DNA of 49,281 bases, taken from assembly GCA_012034765.1 (NCBI GenBank), contig JAAUOU010000017.1:1-49281 (forward strand), written 5' to 3'. Each line of letters begins with the position of its first letter. The first letter of the stretch is position 1. Made by a program: the position numbers and the translations under genes. This stretch comes from Pleurocapsaceae cyanobacterium CSU_1_1 (GTDB lineage: Bacteria > Cyanobacteriota > Cyanobacteriia > Cyanobacteriales > Xenococcaceae). This document shows positions 8,337 through 17,600 of the stretch, piece by piece. The notes below the pieces were generated by a model. It was not told where the DNA came from. It made no database searches and saw nothing but the letters and a program-made list of their open reading frames with translations.

Positions 8337-9689
8337 ATTAACTCTATCTCTAACCCAACCAAAATTACCTTAGAAGACTCTCAAGCTATATTAGAAATCT
8401 GGGGACGTTCTTCGCTTTCAGGAAATGTCCAAATTAGTGGGGCAAAGAATTCTGCTCTGGTCTTAATGGCAGGTTCTATACTCTGTCCTGGCAAATGTAC
8501 TTTACGCAACGTGCCAAACTTAGTTGATATTAAGCGTATGGGCCAGATACTCGAAGCTTTGGGCGTTAAGCTAAAGCGTCAAGACGATGTGATTGAAATT
8601 GACGCTACCAAAATTAACCCGACTGAAGCTCCTTATGATGTCGTATCTCAGCTTCGAGCTAGCTTCTTTGTGATCGGGCCTCTATTAACGAGGCTAGGTA
8701 CGGCTCGCGTTCCTCTACCTGGAGGATGTGCTATTGGCGCTAGACCAGTCGATCTTCATGTACGCGGACTACAGGCGATGGGGGCAAGCGTTTCCATTGA
8801 AGATGGTGTGGTTCACGCAAATTTGGTTGGTAATAATCAGCGCTTACGGGGAGGCAAAATTTATTTAGATTATCCTAGCGTTGGAGCGACAGAAACTATT
8901 CTCATGGCTGCTACTCTGGCTAAAGGAGAAACTAAGATTGAGAACGCAGCACAAGAACCAGAAATTGTCGATTTGGCTAACTTTTGTAATCAAATGGGAG
9001 CAAAAGTTACTGGTGCAGGAACTAATACCATAACTATTCAAGGGGTTAAAGAACTTAGCTCGATTGAATATAACGTAATTCCAGATCGGATTGAAGCAGG
9101 AACATTTCTCGTAGCAGGAGCAATCACCAAGTCGGAAATTACCTTGAGTTCAGTCATCCCCGAACATCTTGCCCCTGTAATCGCCAAACTCAATGAGATT
9201 GGCTGTCAGATAATGATTGAAGACGAAGCTGGTAAAACTTTTGGTGGGAATATTCAATCTAAACGCCTACGCATCATTCCTGGAGAGCTTCGTGGGACTG
9301 ATATTGAAACTCTTCCATATCCTGGCTTTCCTACTGATATGCAGGCGCAGTTTACTGCCCTATTAAGCATCAGTAAAGGCAATAGCGTGATCAGCGAAAC
9401 TGTGTTTGAAAATCGCCTCCGCCATGTAGCTGAATTACAGCGCATGGGAACTAACATTCGAGTTAAGGGTCATCACGCTATTGTTCAGGGTGTGGCGATG
9501 ATTTCTGGCGCACCAGTCATGGCAACTGATTTAAGAGCTTCTGCTGCTCTAGTTTTAGCTGGCTTGGCTGCGGAAGGTAAAACTACCGTTCATGGATTGC
9601 AACACCTCGATCGCGGTTATGAGGATTTAGAGCATAAGCTACGTGGTTTAGGTGCAAGACTAGAACGAATTATTCCTGAAGGCACATAA
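8337..9689 (+). CDS. murA: UDP-N-acetylglucosamine 1-carboxyvinyltransferase, non-ATG start
   Basis: MurA transfers enolpyruvate from PEP to UDP-GlcNAc, the first committed step of peptidoglycan synthesis in the cytoplasm. The catalytic loop [14 protein letters not shown] holds the Cys equivalent to E. coli Cys115, and ISGAKNSAL holds the Lys-Asn pair equivalent to K22/N23. That second motif is encoded upstream of the first ATG (8466), so starting there would remove essential residues. The frame is open back to TAA at 8316 but contains no ATG, GTG or TTG before 8466. ATT at 8337 follows AAGAGG by 8 nt and gives 450 residues, a normal cyanobacterial length. I therefore place the start at ATT. 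A sequencing error or point mutation in an original ATG is the alternative. Confidence 0.85.
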   Translation: MNSISNPTKITLEDSQAILEIWGRSSLSGNVQISGAKNSALVLMAGSILCPGKCTLRNVPNLVDIKRMGQILEALGVKLKRQDDVIEIDATKINPTEAPYDVVSQLRASFFVIGPLLTRLGTARVPLPGGCAIGARPVDLHVRGLQAMGASVSIEDGVVHANLVGNNQRLRGGKIYLDYPSVGATETILMAATLAKGETKIENAAQEPEIVDLANFCNQMGAKVTGAGTNTITIQGVKELSSIEYNVIPDRIEAGTFLVAGAITKSEITLSSVIPEHLAPVIAKLNEIGCQIMIEDEAGKTFGGNIQSKRLRIIPGELRGTDIETLPYPGFPTDMQAQFTALLSISKGNSVISETVFENRLRHVAELQRMGTNIRVKGHHAIVQGVAMISGAPVMATDLRASAALVLAGLAAEGKTTVHGLQHLDRGYEDLEHKLRGLGARLERIIPEGT

Positions 9690-9720
9690 TACAACTATTT
9701 AATTATTTAATTATTCAAAA

Positions 9721-9752
9721 GCGATCGCTGCTTGTTACTGATAGGCGATCGT
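9721..9752. terminator. Possible hairpin downstream of murA
   Basis: GCGATCGC at 9721-9728 and GGCGATCG at 9744-9751 can pair over an intervening loop, followed by TTTATG. The T-run is weak, so this may simply be two HIP1-type words close together. Confidence 0.3.
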
Positions 9753-9760
9753 TTATGCTA

Positions 9761-9873
9761 AAGCCCTAAAGGATTCACTCTTTGTATATGCGTAGCGGTA
9801 TCCTTTAGGACTAGCTCCGCCCTAAAGGATTAGCTAGCGCGTCCGCGTCCGTCCTCCTTTAGGGCTTTTAACA
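9761..9873. repeat. Dispersed palindromic element with AAAGCCCTAAAGGA terminal inverted repeats
   Basis: The element begins AAAGCCCTAAAGGA and ends with the inverse, CCTTTAGGGCTTTT, about 110 bp apart. It holds further internal ATCCTTTAGGA and GCCCTAAAGGA words, so several nested hairpins are possible. Its segment 9820-9849 is identical over 30 bases, in reverse complement, to 19173-19202. There is no transposase inside. It occupies the spacer between murA and rubA. Confidence 0.7.
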
Positions 9874-9973
9874 GCCAGAAACTGCTGATCATTCAATCTT
9901 GTCTCTTCACCCTGTCTTTTTATGCGATAATTCATAAAAGAAAAATATTTTAATATTTGCTTAATATAAAGCA

Positions 9974-10375
9974 ATGAATGAGCCAGCTAAAGAAGAACAA
10001 TTAGTACCAAAAGAGATTCTCCCCGAGGAAAAGACTCTAGCGAAAGAGAAAACTTTGGCGGAGCAAGCTCCTTCGAGCTATGAATGTCGCTCTTGTGGTT
10101 ACGTTTACGTACCATCGAAGGGAGACAGCCAGGGGAAAGTTCCTGCGGGAACTCTCTTTGAAGAGCTATCTTCAGACTGGCGTTGTCCTGTCTGTGGTGT
10201 GCGTAAAACTCAATTTGTCAATATTGGCGCACAAGGCGCACCATCAGGCTTTGCTGAAAATTTGGATTACGGCTTAGGAATTAATCGTCTAACTCCTTCC
10301 CAGAAAAACATTCTGATTTTTGGTGCGCTAGGTTTAGGCTTTCTATTTTTCCTTAGTCTATACGGTTTGCACTAG
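9974..10375 (+). CDS. rubA: Membrane-anchored rubredoxin, photosystem assembly factor
   Basis: 133 residues. The rubredoxin core carries the iron-binding cysteine pairs CRSCG (Cys38, Cys41) and CPVCG (Cys71, Cys74), and a single C-terminal membrane helix spans about 111-131. The first 33 residues are a charged extension with a short repeat (EEKTLA, KEKTLA). RubA is required for photosystem assembly in cyanobacteria and is characteristically located upstream of ycf48 and psbEFLJ, exactly as here. The iron site is predicted to face the cytoplasm or stroma-equivalent side. Confidence 0.93.
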   Translation: MNEPAKEEQLVPKEILPEEKTLAKEKTLAEQAPSSYECRSCGYVYVPSKGDSQGKVPAGTLFEELSSDWRCPVCGVRKTQFVNIGAQGAPSGFAENLDYGLGINRLTPSQKNILIFGALGLGFLFFLSLYGLH

Positions 10376-10518
10376 TAGCGCTCATTTAGCCATGGGTATT
10401 TAAATCTAGATCACTAATGACACAGAGAGACATTTAGTCATGTCTTGCTGGTCAAACTAATTGCCAATTTAGAATCAAACATTGCTTTTATCTGCCTCAA
10501 CCAGTCACAAAAACGTTT

Positions 10519-11526
10519 ATGAGTTCATTGATTAAAAAATTAAAGCAAATAGCTGTTATATTTGCTGTCTGTATATTTTGTATTAGCTGTAGTCGAGTTC
10601 CGTCTACCATTACTAATCCCTGGAAGACGCTGACTCTTCCTTCTGAAGCGATTTTTTCGGATATTGCTTTTACCAGCAATTCAGATCGTGGCTGGTTGGT
10701 AGGAACACAAGCGACATTGTTTGAAACTACCAATGGTGGAGAAACCTGGACTCAGCAATCTTTAGAGTTAGGTGATGAAAAAGTTACTTTAGAAGCAATT
10801 AGTTTTGATGGTGATGAAGGTTGGATTGCAGGTCAACCATCTATTTTGCTGCATACTGAAGATGGCGGAGATAGTTGGGCGCGTATTCCTCTAAGTTCTA
10901 AACTTCCTGGTTCACCTTTAGATATTATTGCTCTGGGTAAATCAACCGCAGAAATGGTGACGAATCTTGGTGCAATTTATAAAACTGAAGACGGCGGTAA
11001 AAACTGGAAAGCTCTAGTCGAAGGCTCGGTTGGGGTAGCAAGAAGCATCCATCGTTCTGATGATGGTAGATATGTAGCTGTCTCAGCTAAAGGTAATTTC
11101 TTTTCTACTTGGGAACCAGGTGCGACGGAATGGACACCTCACCAGCGTACCTCATCTCGCCGTCTACAAAATATGGGTTTTAACCAAGATGGGAGTCTCT
11201 GGTTATTAGCTCGTGGTGGACAGGTGCAGTTTAGCGATACGGTCAATTATGATGAATGGGGAGAACCTATTTATCCTGAGTTTTCTTCTAGTTGGGGCTT
11301 TTTAGATGTGGCTTATCGCACCCCTGAAGAGATCTGGTTAGCAGGAGGAAGTGCTAACCTATTAGTTAGCCCCGATGGTGGTCAAAGCTGGTCAAAAGAC
11401 CGTGATGTGGAAGATGCTCCATCGAACTTTTATAAGATAGTATTTCTTTCCCCCGAAAAAGGTTTTGTTTTGGGTGAACGAGGAACACTATTAAAATATG
11501 TCCCCGAAGCTGGTGCTGCTGTTTAA
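10519..11526 (+). CDS. ycf48: Photosystem II assembly factor Ycf48/HCF136, lipoprotein
   Basis: 335 residues. The signal peptide ends in a lipobox, CIFCISC, with Cys24 as the probable lipidated residue, so the protein is lumenal or periplasmic and membrane-tethered. The remainder is a seven-bladed beta-propeller with repeated motifs such as TTNGGETWTQQ, TEDGGDSWARI, TEDGGKNWKAL and SPDGGQSWSKD. Ycf48 binds precursor D1 during PSII reaction-centre assembly and repair. It stands between rubA and psbE, consistent with a PSII biogenesis operon. Confidence 0.95.
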   Translation: MSSLIKKLKQIAVIFAVCIFCISCSRVPSTITNPWKTLTLPSEAIFSDIAFTSNSDRGWLVGTQATLFETTNGGETWTQQSLELGDEKVTLEAISFDGDEGWIAGQPSILLHTEDGGDSWARIPLSSKLPGSPLDIIALGKSTAEMVTNLGAIYKTEDGGKNWKALVEGSVGVARSIHRSDDGRYVAVSAKGNFFSTWEPGATEWTPHQRTSSRRLQNMGFNQDGSLWLLARGGQVQFSDTVNYDEWGEPIYPEFSSSWGFLDVAYRTPEEIWLAGGSANLLVSPDGGQSWSKDRDVEDAPSNFYKIVFLSPEKGFVLGERGTLLKYVPEAGAAV

Positions 11527-11609
11527 TTACTAATCTTAGTTGTAGGCAGTTACCCTTGTTTCGTATTATGTAAATAGAGCTTTAGAACATTTAAAAAGGA
11601 GAAACAAAC

Positions 11610-11855
11610 ATGGCAGGTGATACTGGTGAACGTCCATTTTCTGACATTATTACGAGTGTTCGCTATTGGGTAATCCATAGCGTTACTATTCCTATGCTAT
11701 TTGTAGCTGGGTGGTTATTTGTCAGTACTGGACTAGCTTACGATGCATTTGGCACTCCTCGTCCTGACGAGTATTTTACTCAAGAACGAATCGAGATTCC
11801 TGTAATTAGCGATCGCTATGATGCGAAACAGCAAATTAAAGAATTCAATCAGTAG
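11610..11855 (+). CDS. psbE: Cytochrome b559 alpha subunit
   Basis: 81 residues, the standard length. The single membrane helix carries the haem-ligand His in [11 protein letters not shown], followed by the lumenal tail [12 protein letters not shown]. It is preceded by a strong AAGGAG ribosome-binding site. First gene of psbE-psbF-psbL-psbJ. With PsbF it forms the b559 haem heterodimer needed for PSII reaction-centre assembly. Confidence 0.98.
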   Translation: MAGDTGERPFSDIITSVRYWVIHSVTIPMLFVAGWLFVSTGLAYDAFGTPRPDEYFTQERIEIPVISDRYDAKQQIKEFNQ

Positions 11856-11892
11856 TACATTAATATTGATAGTCAAATTATAGGTAACAAAC

Positions 11893-12027
11893 ATGACAGG
11901 TAATAGTCCTAATCAACCCATTTCGTATCCCATCTTCACAGTGAGATGGTTAGCAATTCATACTTTAGCAGTACCCACTGTCTTCTTTTTGGGTGCGATC
12001 GCTTCAATGCAATTTATTCAAAGATAG
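11893..12027 (+). CDS. psbF: Cytochrome b559 beta subunit
   Basis: 44 residues. One membrane helix holds the haem-ligand His in [14 protein letters not shown], the hallmark of PsbF. It starts 37 bp after psbE and ends 15 bp before psbL, within the usual four-gene operon. The start ATG gives the usual N-terminus ending in [10 protein letters not shown]. Confidence 0.97.
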   Translation: MTGNSPNQPISYPIFTVRWLAIHTLAVPTVFFLGAIASMQFIQR

Positions 12028-12042
12028 GAGTTAATATTAACC

Positions 12043-12162
12043 ATGGACAGAAATCAAAATAGTAACAGACAGCCAGTAGAGCTAAATCGTACTTCTCTTT
12101 ATTTAGGATTACTTTTAATTGCTGTTCTCGGCATTTTATTCTCTAGTTACTTCTTTAACTAA
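12043..12162 (+). CDS. psbL: Photosystem II protein L
   Basis: 39 residues with the PsbL signature [15 protein letters not shown] and the C-terminal SSYFFN. Single membrane helix. PsbL lies at the PSII dimer interface and is needed for forward electron transfer at QA/QB. The AGGAG upstream overlaps the psbF stop region, suggesting coupled translation. Confidence 0.97.
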   Translation: MDRNQNSNRQPVELNRTSLYLGLLLIAVLGILFSSYFFN

Positions 12163-12213
12163 AAAACCTGTTTTCGTCGATTTAAACTTTAAATAGCAAG
12201 AGGATTAAGAAAA

Positions 12214-12333
12214 ATGTTTGCAGAAGGAAGAATTCCCTTGTGGATCGTTGCTACGGTAGCTGGCATTGGTGTAATTGCTGTTGTTGGTACCTTCTTCTAC
12301 GGTTCTTATGCTGGCGTTGGCTCAGGGATGTAA
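12214..12333 (+). CDS. psbJ: Photosystem II protein J
   Basis: 39 residues with the PsbJ signature [17 protein letters not shown] and a glycine-rich C-terminus. Single membrane helix. PsbJ influences PSII assembly and QB-site function. It is preceded by AAGAGGAT and is the last gene of the operon; a hairpin terminator follows within 35 bp. Confidence 0.97.
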   Translation: MFAEGRIPLWIVATVAGIGVIAVVGTFFYGSYAGVGSGM

Positions 12334-12366
12334 GTCTTGTTTTCAACAGTGTAGAATAAGCAAAAT

Positions 12367-12404
12367 AAACCGCCTAGTTGTTAATCTACATGGGCGGTTT
12401 TATA
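12367..12404 (+). terminator. Terminator closing the psbEFLJ operon (possibly bidirectional)
   Basis: AAACCGCC (12367-12374) pairs perfectly with GGCGGTTT (12393-12400), with T-rich sequence after it. The minus-strand HlyD gene ends at 12400, inside the stem, so the hairpin may stop transcripts from both sides. Confidence 0.8.
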
Positions 12405-14454
12405 GTTCTAAACCGCCTTTTTGGAGTTTTTTGAAAGGATCGAGTACAAAATCAATTAAACGACGTTGACGAATGATCACCTCCGCCGTAGCAGTTTGAC
12501 CAGGAGTGAGGGTAATTCGCTGATGATTACCTTCGATATAATCTCGCTCTAATTCGATTTTTAGTTCAAAGATTTCCTGTTGACCTTGAGCCGTTTCGAT
12601 TATCTTTGAGTCTGGAGAAATCCAGCTAACTTTACCTGCCTGTACTCCATAATCTTGAAAAGGATAGGCATCAAACTTAATCTTGACTGGCATTCCAACT
12701 CTCAAAAAGCCGCTTTCGGTAGGAGTCATGTTGGCTTTTAACGCCAAAGGAGAATCTTCAGGAGCAATCTCGACTAAATTTTCTCCCGACTGTACGACTG
12801 CGCCTGCCCCAGAGATAGGTAAGTGAAATACCGTACCACTAGCGGGTGCTTTTAAAACTCGCTGGGTTAGCTGAAAGTTCAAAGAACCAATTTGGCTTTT
12901 GCCTTGAGCAATTTCGGAATTGAGGTCAGAAATTTGAGTCTCTAAATTTTTGAGTTGCTCTTCGGTTTTTAGCAATGCTAGTTTTCCTGAATGGACAACA
13001 CTTTGATAGCTACGCTCTTGTTCTTGTAGGCGCAAACCTGCCTGTTCGATTTCTGATTCGGTTTGTTGAATTAATTTGTCGTAATTACGTAGTTGTTCCG
13101 TAAGGCGATCGCGAGATTGTTCTAGTTCTGAACCTGCTACAGTAAGACGTTCTTGGTTTTCTGCCGCTTGCTGTTGAATATCTTCAAGGCGGTCTGCGGG
13201 GATGATGCCATCTTTAAAAGCTTGATCATAGCGAGACGCTTTTTTTTGTGAACCTGCCAGAGCAACTTCGGCTAATCGATGATTAGCACCACTGGCATTA
13301 ATCGCACCTTTAAATTGTTCAAGTTGGGCTAACTTTTCTTGTTTTTGAGTCAGATAAAGGGTTTGGAGTCCATTGAGATTTTGTCTAGCTTGCTTTACCT
13401 GGGCTTGTTTTTCTAATTCTTGAGCTTGGTTTTGTTGTTCTTGGGTACGTAGTGCCAAAGATAGTTGATTTTGCATCAGTTCAAGCTGGGTTAAACGGTT
13501 TAGTTGACCCGTTTGTTTCTCTTCTAGCTGCTGAAGATCAGCTCGAATCACATCGGATTCTAACTCTAGCAAAACTTGTTGGGCTTTGACTGTATCGCCT
13601 TCTTTGACTTTGATCGCGGCGACTGTACCAGCTACGGGTGCGTCTAGCTCAACTATTTGGGCTTTGGGTTCTAATTTACCGCGAGCCATACCCGTTTCGT
13701 CTACTTTAGCTAAAATCGACCAGGGTAAAATTATCCCTGTAAAAACTACCAACACATAAAATAAGCCTCTAGTCCAAAGACGAGGCATAGCATCTAGTAA
13801 ATCTTTGGTCGCCATTGACCAGTCTTCTTCTGGGAACGATGCTAGTTTTGAGCTAGAAGGAACTATAGCTGTGCTATCAGTAACTCCGCTAGTCCTTTCG
13901 GAGATTAATTTGAGATTGAAGACCTCATCATCATCTAATTCTTTTCTCAAATCATCTAATTCTTTTTTTAAATCGACCTCAACCTCTGGAACTTTTGTTT
14001 CTATTGGCTGAAATAATCCCTGACTCAAATGTACATAGTTGCGATCAGTAAAGCGAATGGCACGAGCTAGTTCCTCAGAGGAGGCATTTTTACTAAGATA
14101 TCCCTTAGCACCGGCATCAAAAGCTGCATCGATGTACTCCTGTTGGTCATGACTGCTTAAAATAACTACTTTAGTAGCGAGGAAAGACTCACTAAATTTT
14201 CGAGTTGTTTCAATTCCATCGATACCAGGCATTTCAATATCAATCAAGGCAATATCTGGTTGCAGCTTTGCTGCCAATTCTAGAGCTGTTGCGCCATCAT
14301 TAGCCATACCAACAACTTCGAGATCGGGTTCTGCTTCTAGAGCTATGGGCATTAGTTTGCAGATAAGATTTTGGTCATCAACAATCAGAATTCGTATTTT
14401 CTTAACGATTTCTTCGGTAAAGCATGAATCTTGGGTTTCAGTTTGATAGGACAT
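12400..14454 (-). CDS. Response-regulator receiver domain fused to HlyD-type membrane fusion protein
   Basis: 684 residues. Residues 20-135 are a NarL-like receiver domain with an intact acidic pocket (Asp26, Asp27), phosphoacceptor Asp72 in LIDIEMPG, Ser100 in VVILSS and Lys122 in YLSKNAS. An acidic linker with the repeated unit DLKKELDDLRKELDDD follows (about 161-176), then one membrane helix (about 230-248). The rest is a periplasmic adaptor: biotinyl-lipoyl half-motif (APVAGTVAAIKVKEGDTV), a long coiled-coil hairpin (about 305-525), second lipoyl half (KAPASGTVFHLP) and beta-barrel. The receiver would be cytoplasmic and the adaptor body periplasmic, so phosphorylation could act directly on a type I exporter. 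The usual NarL DNA-binding domain is absent. It lies 171 bp downstream of the ABC transporter, on the same strand. Confidence 0.9.
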   Translation of the reverse strand: MSYQTETQDSCFTEEIVKKIRILIVDDQNLICKLMPIALEAEPDLEVVGMANDGATALELAAKLQPDIALIDIEMPGIDGIETTRKFSESFLATKVVILSSHDQQEYIDAAFDAGAKGYLSKNASSEELARAIRFTDRNYVHLSQGLFQPIETKVPEVEVDLKKELDDLRKELDDDEVFNLKLISERTSGVTDSTAIVPSSSKLASFPEEDWSMATKDLLDAMPRLWTRGLFYVLVVFTGIILPWSILAKVDETGMARGKLEPKAQIVELDAPVAGTVAAIKVKEGDTVKAQQVLLELESDVIRADLQQLEEKQTGQLNRLTQLELMQNQLSLALRTQEQQNQAQELEKQAQVKQARQNLNGLQTLYLTQKQEKLAQLEQFKGAINASGANHRLAEVALAGSQKKASRYDQAFKDGIIPADRLEDIQQQAAENQERLTVAGSELEQSRDRLTEQLRNYDKLIQQTESEIEQAGLRLQEQERSYQSVVHSGKLALLKTEEQLKNLETQISDLNSEIAQGKSQIGSLNFQLTQRVLKAPASGTVFHLPISGAGAVVQSGENLVEIAPEDSPLALKANMTPTESGFLRVGMPVKIKFDAYPFQDYGVQAGKVSWISPDSKIIETAQGQQEIFELKIELERDYIEGNHQRITLTPGQTATAEVIIRQRRLIDFVLDPFKKLQKGGLEL

Positions 14455-14625
14455 TTTTATGGCGTTGGTGATTTAATAATGACGTACAAAGTAAGACTGT
14501 TCGGAGCTATTAGCTGTCAGCTATTAGCTATGAGCTTTTGAATAACTTTTATCATTTGGATAAGTATTCGGATAGTGGAAAAGCATTACACATTCAGCAA
14601 CGCCATTTTTATAAATCATTAATCG

Positions 14626-17600
14626 TTAATTATTAATCGATAACTGTTGTTGGTTTAAATAAAAGTAATGACCCTGTTTGGTCATTAGCTCTGAATGGGT
14701 ACCGCTTTCAACCAAAATGCCTTGATCGAGGACTAAGATTAAATCAGCTTGGCGAATTGTGGAGAGGCGGTGGGCAATGACAATAGTGGTGCGACCTTTA
14801 AGAATAGTATTTAGGTTAGTTTGAATAATTCGCTCTGATTCTGCGTCGAGGTTACTGGTAGCTTCATCTAAAATCAATAGACGAGGATTGCCTAATAAAG
14901 CACGAGCGATCGCTAAACGTTGACACTGCCCCCCTGAAAGCATTCCGCCCCGTTCGCCGATGGGTGCTTCGTAGCTTAGGGGCAACTGTTCAATAAAATC
15001 ACTTGCCCCTGCCAACACCGCAGCATGGCGAATCTCTTCGATCTTGGCTTCGGGATGGGAAATGCTGATATTTTCTCTGATTGTCCCGCCAAATAAGAAA
15101 TTAGATTGATCGACTACCCCAATTTGCGATCGCAAAGATTGTAGAGATACAGTAGTTAAATCTTGACCATCAATTAAAACTTTACCGTCGGTAGGTGCAT
15201 ACATACCCAAAATCAACTTAGAAACAGTGGTTTTTCCCGAACCGCTACGACCGACAAGGGCGACAGTTTGTCCTGGCAACACTTCAAAGCTGAGATTTTC
15301 AATTACATTGGTTTCGTTATCTGGGTGATAGCGAAAAGTTACTGCTTGAAAAGATAAGTGTCCCTTCAAAGATGACATGATTTGACGGGGTTGATGATTG
15401 AGGTCTTCTTCTGGCTCGGCATCAAGGACATCATTAATTCTTTCGACAGAAATAACTACTTCTTGGAGTTGATTCCACAAGATTGTCAGTCGCTTGAAGG
15501 GGCTAATCACATTGGCCAGGAGCATATTAAAAGCCACTAATTGACCGATAGTAAGTTGGTTTTGAATAACTTGCCAAGCGCCGTAGCCTAGAATAGCGGT
15601 GCTAGCTAAGACTTCAATCGTTGAGCTAAAAATTTGGAGTTGATTACTGATCACCTGTCCCGAGAAAGTTTTGGCAATTGAGCGATTGAGCAATTGTTCC
15701 CATTGCCAGCGGACTCGCTGCTCTACTGCCATGGATTTAATGGTGGTTACTCCTGTCAGAGCCTCAATTAAAAAGCTGCTTTCTTTGGCCAGAGCCGTGA
15801 AAATTTCGCGGGAAACTTTTTGTAAAAATGGGGTGGCAATTAGAGCCAGTAATAAAAACGGCGGCACAATCGAAAGTGCTAGTAAAGCTAGTTGCCAGCT
15901 ATACCAAAACATCAAGCCGATATAAATAAATACGGTGAGCAAATCGAGGACGATTGATAGAGCTTCTCCCGTCAAGAAACGCTGGATTTTATGATTTTCC
16001 TGAATGCGAGCAATAATATCCCCGACATAACGAGATTCAAAAAAGCTCAGGGGTAAACGCAAAGTATGACGAATAAAACCAACGATTAAAGCTGCATCAA
16101 CCCGCTGGGCAGTGTGATCCAGTAGATACTGACGCAATCCCGTCATTACTACTTTAAATAGCCCAAAAATTAATAAACCTACTATTACAGCGATTAAACT
16201 AAGACTGCTACGTTGCACCACCACGCGATCGAGTAACAGTTGAGTTAGCAACGGCGTTACCAAGGAAAATATTTGGATCAACAAGGAAGCTACAAATATT
16301 TCCGAGAGTACTAACTGATGGGGACGGACTAATTCTAAAAACTGCCAAAATTGAGTCTTGACTTCTTGAGCTTCGGTTAATAAAACTGTCGGCTGGAGCA
16401 ACAGAGCATAATCAGTCCAGCCAGCTTGAAACTCTCTCGCCGTCAGGGTACGTTGACCCAAGGCAGGATCGCCGACTACCACGCGATCGCCTTTAATTTC
16501 ATACACAACTATGTAATGGTTGCCTTCCCAATGAGCGATCGCTGGAAGTTGTTGTTTGGCTAGTTGGTCCAAAGATGCTTTAACAGGTCGCGTCACGAAG
16601 CCAATTGTGTCCGCCGCTGTGATCAAACCTTTGAGCAATGAACCACTACGATTTACCCTAGCTAATTCTCGCAGTCGATTGAGACTGAATTGTTTGCCCC
16701 AATAGCGTCCCACCATTACCAAACAGGCTGCACCACAATCGGAAGCACTTTGTTGACCATAGTAAGGATAACGACGAGTCAATCGTTGCCAAAGATGACC
16801 AACTCGTTGAGCTGGTTTGGGGAAATAAACTTGGGGCTTTTTGGGGGGCTGCTTAGTAGCAACTAGCTGAGGAATATCGATAGTCGACGCTACACGACTT
16901 AAATTCTTTATCTTTGGTAGTTTCGGGTTAGCTGTACCTGTTGGCAGTAAATCTAACTCTCCCTGTTGGGCATTTTCTTGACTCAGGGTATATAGTTCTG
17001 TCGGTTTTTGAACTTGCCAAGAGTTATCTACATTCTTTAAGTCGGGAAAATGAACACTACCAGATTGAAGTAGCCTCTCAGAGTTAATTAATTCCCCTCT
17101 TCTAATTAACCACATTCCTTGATCCTTAACCGCTGACTCTTTTAGCTTTCCTGGTAATAAATGATGAGGTTGCAGCAAAGAAACAATTTTATTTAACTCG
17201 GTTACGGTCGTATTTTTAAATTCAGCAGTTTGACGACAAAGCAGCAATAATTCTAGATGCAAAGCACGACGGCGGAATTGTTTGCCCAGAGACGTGTTTT
17301 GTGTGATTAACTGTTGTAAGAGTTCCCCAGGTAAATAGGCAAGCTTCAGTTTAAAAGAAGCCCTCGCCATATAGGGAAAAAATGTTTCTTGGGGAAATAG
17401 AGTCAACTCCCCAAAAGATGACCCTGGTTCTAAGGATGCTAAAAATTCATCTTGGTAATCGAGCAATCTGGCTTTACCTGCGATCGCAATATAGATCCCA
17501 GGAGTCGATCCTGAAGATTGCCAAAACTGTTCCCCTGGGTTAGGTTCAACGATCTGAATCGCCTTAAGACAGAGGTTTAGTTCTGAGGAAGATAGTTTGA

